Source: Chromatiales bacterium (GTDB lineage Bacteria > Pseudomonadota > Gammaproteobacteria > CAMYNG01). From it: a stretch of 5,802 bases of DNA. The stretch is from NCBI GenBank assembly GCA_026990045.1, contig JALSIK010000044.1, positions 1 through 5,802 of the forward strand, written 5' to 3'. The notes beneath the pieces are model-generated. The model saw only the letters and a program-made list of their open reading frames with translations. It did no database searches and was not told the origin of the DNA. Both the position numbers and the translations under genes were made by a program. Every line of letters begins with the position of its first letter. Position 1 is the first letter of the stretch. Positions 1 through 5,278 of this stretch are shown piece by piece.

Positions 1-186
1 GCGGCCGCGGTTTTCCAGCACCACCGCCACCGTGCAGCCCTCCTCCAGGACCAGGTCTGCCACCGCCAGGTCGGGCAGCGGCCGGCCCGCCGCGATCCCG
101 CCCGGGGCCCGTGCGTCCGCCGCCGGGGCCGGCGTGGCGAGAGCGGCCAGCAGCAGGACGAGACCGGCCTCAGTCCGCCGCCACAT
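1..186 (-). CDS. Exported protein with CARDB-like domain, N-terminal part (3' end beyond window)
   Basis: This frame is open from an ATG at 184-186 to the left edge, giving 62 residues of a longer protein. Residues 1-23 look like a Sec signal peptide: a short basic start (MWRR), a hydrophobic stretch rich in Leu and Ala, and a likely cleavage near PAPAADA. From about residue 37 the sequence (LPDLAVADLVLEEG, then TVAVVLENRGR) matches the opening strands of CARDB domains, Ig-like adhesion modules of exported bacterial proteins that typically begin 'PDL.V..i' and continue with 'v.v.v.N.G'. The ATG lies inside the end of the anti-sigma gene in another frame, a 17-base overlap that suggests translational coupling; a weak GGTGA precedes it by a few bases. 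The role is unknown, but export and operon position suggest a surface or periplasmic protein under the same sigma factor. The domain call rests on only about 25 residues. Confidence 0.72.
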   Translation of the reverse strand, partial: MWRRTEAGLVLLLAALATPAPAADARAPGGIAAGRPLPDLAVADLVLEEGCTVAVVLENRGR

Positions 187-763
187 GGATCACCACGTCA
201 CCGCGGGCCCGCAGCCGCGCCACGGCCTCCTCCAGCCGCCGCCGCTGGTCGCCCTCCCCTTCCAGGCGGACACGGTACACGCCCAGGGCCCCGGGGCCGT
301 CCACGATGGTGCCCTCCACCGCCTGCAGCACCTCCCGGATCTGGGCCTCGGTGGCCTGCGGCCGGAATTCCACCTGGATGACGGCGCCGCCCCGGCTTCC
401 GCCCAGGGGCACGATGCCCGCGCCGTCATCCACCCAGGGCCGCACCAGCAGCACGCTCTGGATCACGATGACCACCACCGCCGCGGCCAGCGCCGGGCGC
501 CACCACTCGCGGCGGCGCGGGGCGGGGGCCTCGGCCTCCACCTCCCGCAGCAGGCGGCGCAGGCCCAGCTCCCCCGGGGTGGCGCCGGGCGCGGCCTCCT
601 TCACCTGTTCCCGCAGGCGCGCCAGCCAGGCCACCTCGTCGCGGCACCGCGGGCACGTCTCCAGGTGCCGCGCCACCGCCTCGCGCTCGGCGCCCTCCAG
701 GGTGCCGTTGACGTACCAGGGCAGGAGGTCTTCGGGATGGGACGAGGTGTCGCGTGTGTTCAT
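170..763 (-). CDS. ZAS-type transmembrane anti-sigma factor with periplasmic S8-propeptide-like domain
   Basis: This 197-residue protein probably holds the adjacent ECF sigma factor inactive at the inner membrane. Residues 1-55 form a zinc-finger anti-sigma (zf-HC2/ZAS) domain: H33-x3-C37-x2-C40 is the classic ZAS motif, and H9 is a candidate further ligand. Residues 55-90 are an Arg/Glu-rich linker. Residues 91-107 (ALAAAVVVIVIQSVLLV) form a single membrane span, which puts residues 108-197 in the periplasm. That region contains 'VEFRPQATEAQIREVL', 'GTIVDGPGALGVYRVRL' and 'ARLRARGDVV', a pattern like the propeptide or fervidolysin N-terminal domain of subtilisin-like proteases. The ATG at 761-763 has GGAAGA a few bases upstream. 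The gene lies 55 bases after the sigma gene and overlaps the next gene by 17 bases. The anti-sigma role is well supported by the motif and the neighbour; the propeptide likeness is by eye only. Confidence 0.9.
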   Translation of the reverse strand: MNTRDTSSHPEDLLPWYVNGTLEGAEREAVARHLETCPRCRDEVAWLARLREQVKEAAPGATPGELGLRRLLREVEAEAPAPRRREWWRPALAAAVVVIVIQSVLLVRPWVDDGAGIVPLGGSRGGAVIQVEFRPQATEAQIREVLQAVEGTIVDGPGALGVYRVRLEGEGDQRRRLEEAVARLRARGDVVIHVAAD

Positions 764-800
764 GGGACGTTCTTCCAGGCCGTGTTGCTGGGGTAGTCGC

Positions 801-812
801 CGCCGGCCGGCG
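801..812. repeat. 12-base perfect GC palindrome between sigma and anti-sigma genes
   Basis: CGCCGGCCGGCG is a perfect inverted repeat six bases downstream of the sigma factor stop codon. In the transcript it could form a short hairpin. No U-tract follows and the anti-sigma gene starts soon after, so it is not a convincing terminator. It might tune the sigma to anti-sigma ratio, or be chance in very GC-rich DNA. Confidence 0.3.
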
Positions 813-818
813 CGCGGT

Positions 819-1370
819 TCAACGCCCGCCCTCCAGCAGGCCCTGCAGGCAGCGCTTCAAGGCGTTCTTGGCGTGCATCATGCGCGTCTTCACCGTGCCC
901 AGGGGACAGTCCACGATGCGGGCGATCTCGGGGTAGGACAGGTCCTCGAAGAAGGCCAGGTGCACCACCTCGCGGTGGGCGTCCGAGAGCCGCTCCAGGC
1001 AGCGGCGCACGGCCCCGGCGTCCTCCAGGCCCGACAGGAGGTCGAAGGCCGCCGGCGCCGCCTCGTCGGCCATGTGCTCGTCCAGTTCTTCGTGGCCTGC
1101 CTCGCGCCCGCGCCGGCGCAGGGCGTCCCCCACCTTGTGGTGGGCGATGCCCAGGACCCAGGTCATGGCGCTGGACCGGCCCTCGAACCGCGCCGCATGG
1201 CGCCAGACCTGGAGCATCACGTCGTTGAGGATGTCCGCCGCCAGCGCCGGCTCCGCCACCCGCTTGAGGACGAAGGCATAGATGCGGCCGTGGAACAGGC
1301 GGTAGAACGACGCCAGCGCCCCGCGGTCGCCGCCCGCGATGGCGGCCAGCAGCGCCTCCGCCGACTCCAC
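819..1370 (-). CDS. ECF-type (sigma-70 family) RNA polymerase sigma factor
   Basis: This 183-residue protein is an extracytoplasmic-function sigma factor that would direct RNA polymerase to its own promoter set when released from the anti-sigma factor. It has the two-domain ECF layout. Region 2 spans roughly residues 22-89 and carries 'ADILNDVMLQVWRHAARFEG' and 'TWVLGIAHHKVGDALRRRGR'. An acidic linker (about 90-118) follows. Region 4 spans roughly 121-176, with 'LSDAHREVVHLAFFEDLSYPEIA' split around a helix-turn-helix ending 'PLGTVKTRMMHAKNALKRCL'. The length is normal for the class. The frame stays open far upstream, but that part overlaps the preceding gene and looks like a shadow. I chose GTG at 1368-1370 because it is the only start codon between the previous stop and region 2; a GGGAGG run lies upstream at slightly long spacing. 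It follows the secreted-protein gene by 38 bases and precedes the anti-sigma gene by 55. Confidence 0.93.
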   Translation of the reverse strand: MESAEALLAAIAGGDRGALASFYRLFHGRIYAFVLKRVAEPALAADILNDVMLQVWRHAARFEGRSSAMTWVLGIAHHKVGDALRRRGREAGHEELDEHMADEAAPAAFDLLSGLEDAGAVRRCLERLSDAHREVVHLAFFEDLSYPEIARIVDCPLGTVKTRMMHAKNALKRCLQGLLEGGR

Positions 1371-1408
1371 CCCGGCACCGCCCCCCTCCCCTGCGCGGTC
1401 CCCGGCGC

Positions 1409-2536
1409 TCAAGGCACGCGCAGCTCCCGGATCTCGCTCTCGGCCACCATGCGGCCCTGGCCGTCGATGGCGCGCACGCGCCAGCGGTAACGGCGGCCGG
1501 GCACCAGGTGGCCGCGGGTGGCCGCCGACAGCACCGCCTCGCTGCGCTCCCCCGGCACCACCACGCCGGTCACCGGGCGCGCGCCCTGGCGGGTGGCGTC
1601 CAGCAGGTCCAGCCGGTACGCCGCCGCCCCGGGCACCGCGCGCCAGGCGAAGCGCGTCTCCGGGCCCAGGGTCACACCGGGGGCCGGCCGCACCAGGGGC
1701 AGGGACCGCAGGGCGCCGCCCCGGCCGCCGCTGACGAAGTAGGCCAGTTCCGGCGGCTCGAACCCGGGCCGCGGTTGGGTGATGCGCAGCCGCACCCGGT
1801 AACCGCCCCGGGCCCCGGTGGGCAACGGCGGACCGGGGAGGGCCTGCACCCCGGTCCCGGTGAGATGCCGGCGCACCGTGCGCACCACGCGATACACCGG
1901 CCGGCCGGCGGTGGACGCGGGATCGGCCACCTCCCACACCGCCCGCAGCAGGCCGCTGCCGGTGACGGTGAGACGGGCCTGCACCGCGAGCGGGGCGCCG
2001 GGCTCCACCACCTGGAGCACCGAACCGTCGGCGAAGGACAGGGCCACCCGCGCCACCGAGAAGGCCGCCCCGCCGCTGCCGGTCACCGGCAGCGTCACCG
2101 TGCCCGTGGCGGCACCGAAGCCGTCGTCGAAGGTGCGCACGTAGACCACTTGCGAAAAACCCAGCCGGTGCGCGCGGTGGATCACCCGCGCCGGCACCGT
2201 CACCGCCTCGCGGAACGTGAACACGGTGAGCGCGCCCGAGACCGGGCGGGTCTGGCTCAGGAGCCGGGGCACGGTGCCCAGCAGCGGCCCCGTCGCGCTG
2301 CCGGCGTGAAAGGCCCCCGCGGCCGAGGACACGGTGTCGCCGGCGGGCACGCCGCCGGCGGAAAACTGCCGCTCCACCCGCCATGCCACGGAAACCGACG
2401 CCGGGCTGCCCAGGGCCACGGTGCGCTGCCCCGGTTGCGGCGAGACCGCGAAAACCACCGCCCCGGCGGGCGGGGCGGCCGCCACCATCCCCAGCGCAAC
2501 CGCGGACAGCAGGATTTTTCTGCCGGTGACCGTCAT
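1409..2536 (-). CDS. Secreted protein with Ig-like and C-terminal fibronectin-III-like domains, function unknown
   Basis: I do not recognise this 375-residue protein as a named family. Residues 1-26 are a clear signal peptide (basic TGRK, a Leu/Ala/Val-rich core, likely cleavage after PPAGA), so it is exported. There is no second membrane span and no lipobox. The rest is rich in Gly, Val, Thr and Arg in short alternating strands. The middle (about 155-260) looks like a beta-sandwich with 'SVARVALSFADGSVLQVVEP' and 'AVWEVADPA'. Residues about 285-375 resemble a fibronectin type III domain: 'TRFAWRAVPGAAAYRLDLLD' and 'GRRYRWRVRAIDGQGRMVAE'. Two ATGs are adjacent (2539 and 2536). The second is preferred because GGGAGG at 2541-2546 then sits four bases away, the same spacing as at the DUF3775 gene. 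It begins 16 bases after the barrel gene stop, so the two are probably co-transcribed and may act together at the cell surface (inference). Confidence 0.82.
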   Translation of the reverse strand: MTVTGRKILLSAVALGMVAAAPPAGAVVFAVSPQPGQRTVALGSPASVSVAWRVERQFSAGGVPAGDTVSSAAGAFHAGSATGPLLGTVPRLLSQTRPVSGALTVFTFREAVTVPARVIHRAHRLGFSQVVYVRTFDDGFGAATGTVTLPVTGSGGAAFSVARVALSFADGSVLQVVEPGAPLAVQARLTVTGSGLLRAVWEVADPASTAGRPVYRVVRTVRRHLTGTGVQALPGPPLPTGARGGYRVRLRITQPRPGFEPPELAYFVSGGRGGALRSLPLVRPAPGVTLGPETRFAWRAVPGAAAYRLDLLDATRQGARPVTGVVVPGERSEAVLSAATRGHLVPGRRYRWRVRAIDGQGRMVAESEIRELRVP

Positions 2537-2540
2537 CATG

Positions 2541-2546
2541 CCTCCC
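2541..2546 (-). promoter_or_regulatory. Ribosome binding site of the secreted FN3-like protein
   Basis: GGGAGG on the minus strand lies in the 16-base gap after the barrel gene stop. It is one base from the first ATG (2539) and four from the second (2536), which favours the second as start. Confidence 0.6.
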
Positions 2547-2555
2547 GTCTCGCCG

Positions 2556-4601
2556 TTATTCCCCCGGCACCCAGAACACCGTCAGGCGCAGGAACACCTG
2601 GTTGCTGGTGGCATCCCCCGCGGGATCCACCCGGTCGGACAGTTCGTTGCGCGTTCCCTCCAGCGCCAGCTGGACACCCGGGCGGCCGGCCCCCGCCCCC
2701 TGCACATCCCACACCGCCGCCGCGGTGTAGGTGAGGGTGCGGGTATCCAGGGAGTCGTCGGACAGGCGCTGCCGGTTCAAGGTGATCCCGAGGTTGAGGG
2801 TGAGGCGTTCCCCGAAAGGATAGCCCAGCTCCAGGCTGGCGGTGTCCGTGGTGTCGTCGATGGCGGCATCGCGGTCGCGGCTGTCGCTGTGCTGGAACGA
2901 CAACGCCAGGCTGGCGCCGCCTTCGCCCTGGATGTTCACGGCCGCCTCGGTGGTGCGGTCGTCCGTGGCCGCGGACTGGCCGGTGAAATCGTCGCTGCGG
3001 CCCACGAAGTGGGCCAGGCTCCACTCCCACGACGGGTAGGCGAACCCGGCCGAGAACGCCACGCGGGTGGTGGCGGAAAACGGCCCTGGCGCGAGGCCGG
3101 CCCCGCCCCGCACCACGCGCCGCTCTTGGTCCACGCCCTCGAGGGTGAACGTGGGCCGGCCGTACCACGGCAGCGCCTCGCCCGCGGGCTCCGGCGCATG
3201 GACCAGGGCCAGCGTCGCCCGCCGGGTGCGGATGCGCGGCAGCAGGGCCAGGTCGTTGACGTTGTCGGTCTCGCGCCCCAGCGCCGCTTCGAGCTGGAGC
3301 CCCCCGCGGTTGAAACGGGCGAAGGCCCGCAGCAGCTCGCGGTCCGGCACCGCCTCGGGATTGGCGGGACTGCGGAAGAAGGTCCCCACCCGCCGGTGCT
3401 CCACGCCCACGGCCAGGGCCGGCGCCGTTCCGTCGCCGGTGTCGCCGCGCCACACGGCGTACTCCGCCAGCAGGGCCAGGGCCCGGTCCCGCTCGGCCGC
3501 GGCCGGGCCGCCGCCGTCGAAATCGTAGCGGACCCCCGCCGCCTCCCCGCGCAGGCGCAGGCGCCGGTCCAGCAGCAGGGCGTCGGCCGCCACCGACACG
3601 CCGTCGCCCCGGCTGCCGGTCTCGCTCTCGCCCCCGACACCCTCGCCGGTCTGCCCCGGGTCGCCGCCGGAAAGCAGCGTCACCGCCACCACCAGGGCCT
3701 CCGGGTCCCGGGCCACGGGGCGGGCCTCGAACACCACCCCCGCCGTGCGGCGCGCCGGGCTGCCCACGCCCAGCCCCTGCCGCAGCCCCAGCACCTCCTG
3801 GGTGGTCACGGCAAAGGCGCGGGCGGCGTAGCGGCCGCCGGCGCCGAGGTAGCCGGCCGACAGTCCCCGGCGCGTGAAATCGCCCGCCAGCAGGCCCGGC
3901 GGCAGGGGGGCCTGGTGACCGGCCCGACCCTCCCATGCCCCGCGCCGGCCGGTGACCAGGAACTCGCCCGCGTCCACCAGGCCGCCGCCCCGCGGCAGTC
4001 CCGCCGGATCGGTGTCGAGCAGGACCTCGCCCTCCCCGGTCACCTGCCAGTCCCCGTCGGCGGCGCGCCCGTCGAAGGTGGCGGCGCCCTGGATCCGCCC
4101 GCGCCGCGGCGGCGGCGTCCCCAGCCCGCTGCCGCCCAGCCGGTGCACGGCGGAGACGCTGCCTTCCATCGCCAGGCCGGCCTCGCGCAGCCGGGCCGAA
4201 TGGCGGATCTCGAAAGTCCACGAGCCGTGTTCCAGGAGGTCACCTTCCGGCGTGTGCTCCACCAGCCGCAGGTGATGGACCCCTTCCGCCAGCGGCTCCA
4301 CCGGCCGCAGCACCAGCACCTCGCCCTCCCGCTCCAGCACGGCGGTGACGTCCACGTCGTCCAGTTCCAGGATCAGGCGCGCGAGGGTATCGGCATTCCA
4401 GCCGGCAAGGCGGATGCGGAGGGGATCGGACGGCCCCCGTACCTCGTGGTCCGCGGGCAACAGGCGGGGCGGCTGCTGGGCGTGAAGCGGGGCCGCTCCC
4501 AGCAACAGCCCGGCCAGCACCAGGGCAGGCAGGAGCCGGGCCCGCCGGGCCTCCCCCCGGGGCACGGTGGCGCCTCGTTCCAACGGAGTCCTCTGGCCCA
4601 T
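2556..4601 (-). CDS. Probable outer-membrane beta-barrel protein with N-terminal Ig-like domain
   Basis: From the ATG at 4599-4601 this is 681 residues; I do not recognise a named family. An Arg-rich start is followed by a hydrophobic core (LLPALVLAGLLLGAAPLHA) and a signal-peptidase-I site before QQ. The next ~95 residues (LRIRLAGWNADTLARLILEL, then GVHHLRLVEHTPEGDLLEHG) look like an Ig-like strand domain. The rest alternates polar and hydrophobic residues in strand-sized units separated by Asp/Gly/Arg-rich turns, as in outer-membrane barrels, for example 'GASLALSFQHSDSRDRD', 'TASLELGYPFGERLTLNLGI' and, near the end, 'NQVFLRLTVFWVPGE'. Aromatic residues cluster in the last strand but the protein does not end in Phe. 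I see no TonB plug. The start is uncertain: GTG at 4670 would add 23 residues, while GTG at 4565 has GAGG (4573-4576) seven bases upstream and gives a more standard signal peptide. It heads the presumed sigma-factor operon. Confidence 0.8.
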   Translation of the reverse strand: MGQRTPLERGATVPRGEARRARLLPALVLAGLLLGAAPLHAQQPPRLLPADHEVRGPSDPLRIRLAGWNADTLARLILELDDVDVTAVLEREGEVLVLRPVEPLAEGVHHLRLVEHTPEGDLLEHGSWTFEIRHSARLREAGLAMEGSVSAVHRLGGSGLGTPPPRRGRIQGAATFDGRAADGDWQVTGEGEVLLDTDPAGLPRGGGLVDAGEFLVTGRRGAWEGRAGHQAPLPPGLLAGDFTRRGLSAGYLGAGGRYAARAFAVTTQEVLGLRQGLGVGSPARRTAGVVFEARPVARDPEALVVAVTLLSGGDPGQTGEGVGGESETGSRGDGVSVAADALLLDRRLRLRGEAAGVRYDFDGGGPAAAERDRALALLAEYAVWRGDTGDGTAPALAVGVEHRRVGTFFRSPANPEAVPDRELLRAFARFNRGGLQLEAALGRETDNVNDLALLPRIRTRRATLALVHAPEPAGEALPWYGRPTFTLEGVDQERRVVRGGAGLAPGPFSATTRVAFSAGFAYPSWEWSLAHFVGRSDDFTGQSAATDDRTTEAAVNIQGEGGASLALSFQHSDSRDRDAAIDDTTDTASLELGYPFGERLTLNLGITLNRQRLSDDSLDTRTLTYTAAAVWDVQGAGAGRPGVQLALEGTRNELSDRVDPAGDATSNQVFLRLTVFWVPGE
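4573..4576 (-). promoter_or_regulatory. Possible ribosome binding site favouring a GTG start at 4565 for the barrel protein
   Basis: GAGG on the minus strand lies seven bases before GTG (4563-4565). Starting there gives a signal peptide that begins PRGEARRAR, about 29 residues long in total, which is more typical than the longer leader from the ATG at 4601. The ATG at 4601 has only a G-run touching it. Confidence 0.4.
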
Positions 4602-4687
4602 CCCCCGGTTCCCGTGTTCTTCTGGAATGACACCGCGAAGCCGGCAGTGAACCAGGAAGTCCTGTGCCACCCGTCACGGTGGCCCAC

Positions 4688-4717
4688 AAGATACTGTAGC
4701 CATGGGGATGGTTTCAA
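4688..4717 (-). promoter_or_regulatory. Candidate promoter for the barrel/sigma-factor operon
   Basis: On the minus strand TTGAAA (4712-4717) is followed after 18 bases by TATCTT (4688-4693), a plausible housekeeping -35/-10 pair. The same spot reads TGAAAC (4711-4716), which resembles ECF -35 elements with the AAC core, with GTATCT about 16 bases on. It lies 87-116 bases before the ATG at 4601, in the only sizeable gap ahead of the five-gene run. The -35 sits within a perfect GGTTT-C-AAACC inverted repeat (4710-4720), so a repressor site is also possible. Confidence 0.4.
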
Positions 4718-4750
4718 ACCTCGGCGCCGGGAAATCCGATGGAAGCGATG

Positions 4751-4780
4751 GATCGCGCCGGCGCAATCCGGCCCGCCGGA
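4751..4780 (-). terminator. Two adjacent GC-rich hairpins after the DUF3775 gene, possible terminator
   Basis: Starting nine bases after the DUF3775 stop, TCCGGCGGGCCGGA (4767-4780) can form a short stem, and GATTGCGCCGGCGCGATC (4751-4768) can form a longer stem of about seven pairs including one G-U. The two share two bases. No clear U-tract follows, so an intrinsic terminator is only a possibility; they may instead stabilise the 3' end of the transcript. Their position between two separately promoted units fits a boundary. Confidence 0.35.
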
Positions 4781-4788
4781 GACACCGC

Positions 4789-5175
4789 TCACCCTGCGCA
4801 GTGGTAGCCGAACTGCTCCAGCGCCTCGAGCCAGTAATCCGCCAGCAGGGGATGGGAGAGGAGGTAGGCAGCGGTATTGGGCGTCCAGTTGCGGCGGGCC
4901 TCGGCCACGGCCTCGTCCCACTCTTCGAGGCTGTAGTCGCCACGGCCCAGCCACAGCAGCGCCACCAGCACGTGCTGCTGATCCGGTTCCAGGTCGTTGA
5001 CCGCGGCCTCGAATTCCATCCGCGTGGTGTCGTCCACGTGGTCGGCGAGCACCTGGAGGGCCCAGTCGTCGGTAGGCGCTCCCGGCACCTCGGGAATCAC
5101 CACCCCTTCCTTGGCATGGAACTCCCGCGCCCGGTCGACGAGGAAGCACACGATCTCCGGGTTGATCTCGAGCAT
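4789..5175 (-). CDS. DUF3775 domain protein
   Basis: This 128-residue soluble protein has no signal peptide or membrane span. It matches the DUF3775 family over most of its length: an opening 'INPEIVCFLVDRAREFHAKE', the central 'QVLADHVDD' helix, the hallmark 'LVALLWLGRGD', and a C-terminal stretch 'TAAYLLSHPLLADYWLEALE' followed by QFG. I know of no established biochemical function for the family. It is acidic and appears mostly helical. The ATG at 5173-5175 has an excellent GGGAGG (5180-5185) four bases upstream, and the protein begins exactly where the family does, so the start is secure. An FNR-type palindrome 76 bases upstream suggests induction under low oxygen, possibly as a single-gene unit. 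It is separated by 187 bases and hairpins from the barrel gene. Confidence 0.9.
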   Translation of the reverse strand: MLEINPEIVCFLVDRAREFHAKEGVVIPEVPGAPTDDWALQVLADHVDDTTRMEFEAAVNDLEPDQQHVLVALLWLGRGDYSLEEWDEAVAEARRNWTPNTAAYLLSHPLLADYWLEALEQFGYHCAG

Positions 5176-5179
5176 GGTG

Positions 5180-5185
5180 CCTCCC
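5180..5185 (-). promoter_or_regulatory. Strong ribosome binding site of the DUF3775 gene
   Basis: GGGAGG on the minus strand, four bases before the ATG at 5173-5175, fixes this start. Confidence 0.75.
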
Positions 5186-5212
5186 GCTCCTTGTTGTCCG
5201 TTGCTTGTTGGA

Positions 5213-5222
5213 GTTATGGGTA
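5213..5222 (-). promoter_or_regulatory. Candidate -10 region of the DUF3775 promoter
   Basis: On the minus strand TACCCATAAC contains two overlapping -10 candidates, TACCCA (5217-5222) and CATAAC (5213-5218). Counting from the centre of the FNR-type palindrome as -41.5 places TACCCA exactly at -12 to -7, and CATAAC four bases further on. A transcript starting near 5210 would have a leader of about 35 bases including the GGGAGG. Confidence 0.45.
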
Positions 5223-5244
5223 CCGCAGGCCCCTGATCCAAGTG

Positions 5245-5258
5245 TTGATCCACGTCAA
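5245..5258. promoter_or_regulatory. FNR/CRP-family operator (FNR/Anr/Dnr type) upstream of the DUF3775 gene
   Basis: TTGAT-CCAC-GTCAA on the plus strand (TTGAC-GTGG-ATCAA on the minus strand) matches nine of the ten defined bases of the FNR-type consensus TTGAT-N4-ATCAA. Its centre is 76 bases upstream of the DUF3775 ATG and about 30 bases from a -10 candidate, the geometry of a class II activator site overlapping the -35. The binding protein could be FNR, Anr or Dnr; the site alone cannot tell them apart. The heptamer TGATCCA is repeated directly 12 bases away (5234-5240 and 5246-5252). Confidence 0.6.
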
Positions 5259-5278
5259 GCGGCGGGAACACCACCGGC

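Noticed and set aside
32..1490. Plus-strand open frames across the regulator genes
   Set aside because: They are shadows of the sigma, anti-sigma and CARDB genes with low-complexity Arg/Pro/Ser composition.
1371..2384. Upstream extension of the sigma factor frame to 521 codons
   Set aside because: The extension overlaps the secreted-protein gene in another frame and is Arg/Gly/Ala-rich without sigma motifs. The ECF protein begins naturally at the GTG at 1370.
2536..4221. Minus-strand frame of 561 codons inside the barrel gene
   Set aside because: It is a Gly/Arg/Pro-rich alternative frame of the barrel gene. The 2556-4601 frame has a signal peptide and regular strand pattern.
4602..4615. 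GGGAACC as an ECF -35 element just before the barrel gene
   Set aside because: No matching -10 element lies 16-17 bases downstream, and a start there would leave no room for a leader before the coding region.
2334..5000. Very long plus-strand open frame (888 codons)
   Set aside because: It runs antisense through the barrel gene and into its neighbours, is rich in Gln, His, Arg, Gly and Pro, has no domain sense, and arises because stops are rare in this GC-rich DNA. The minus-strand frames have signal peptides and recognisable domains.
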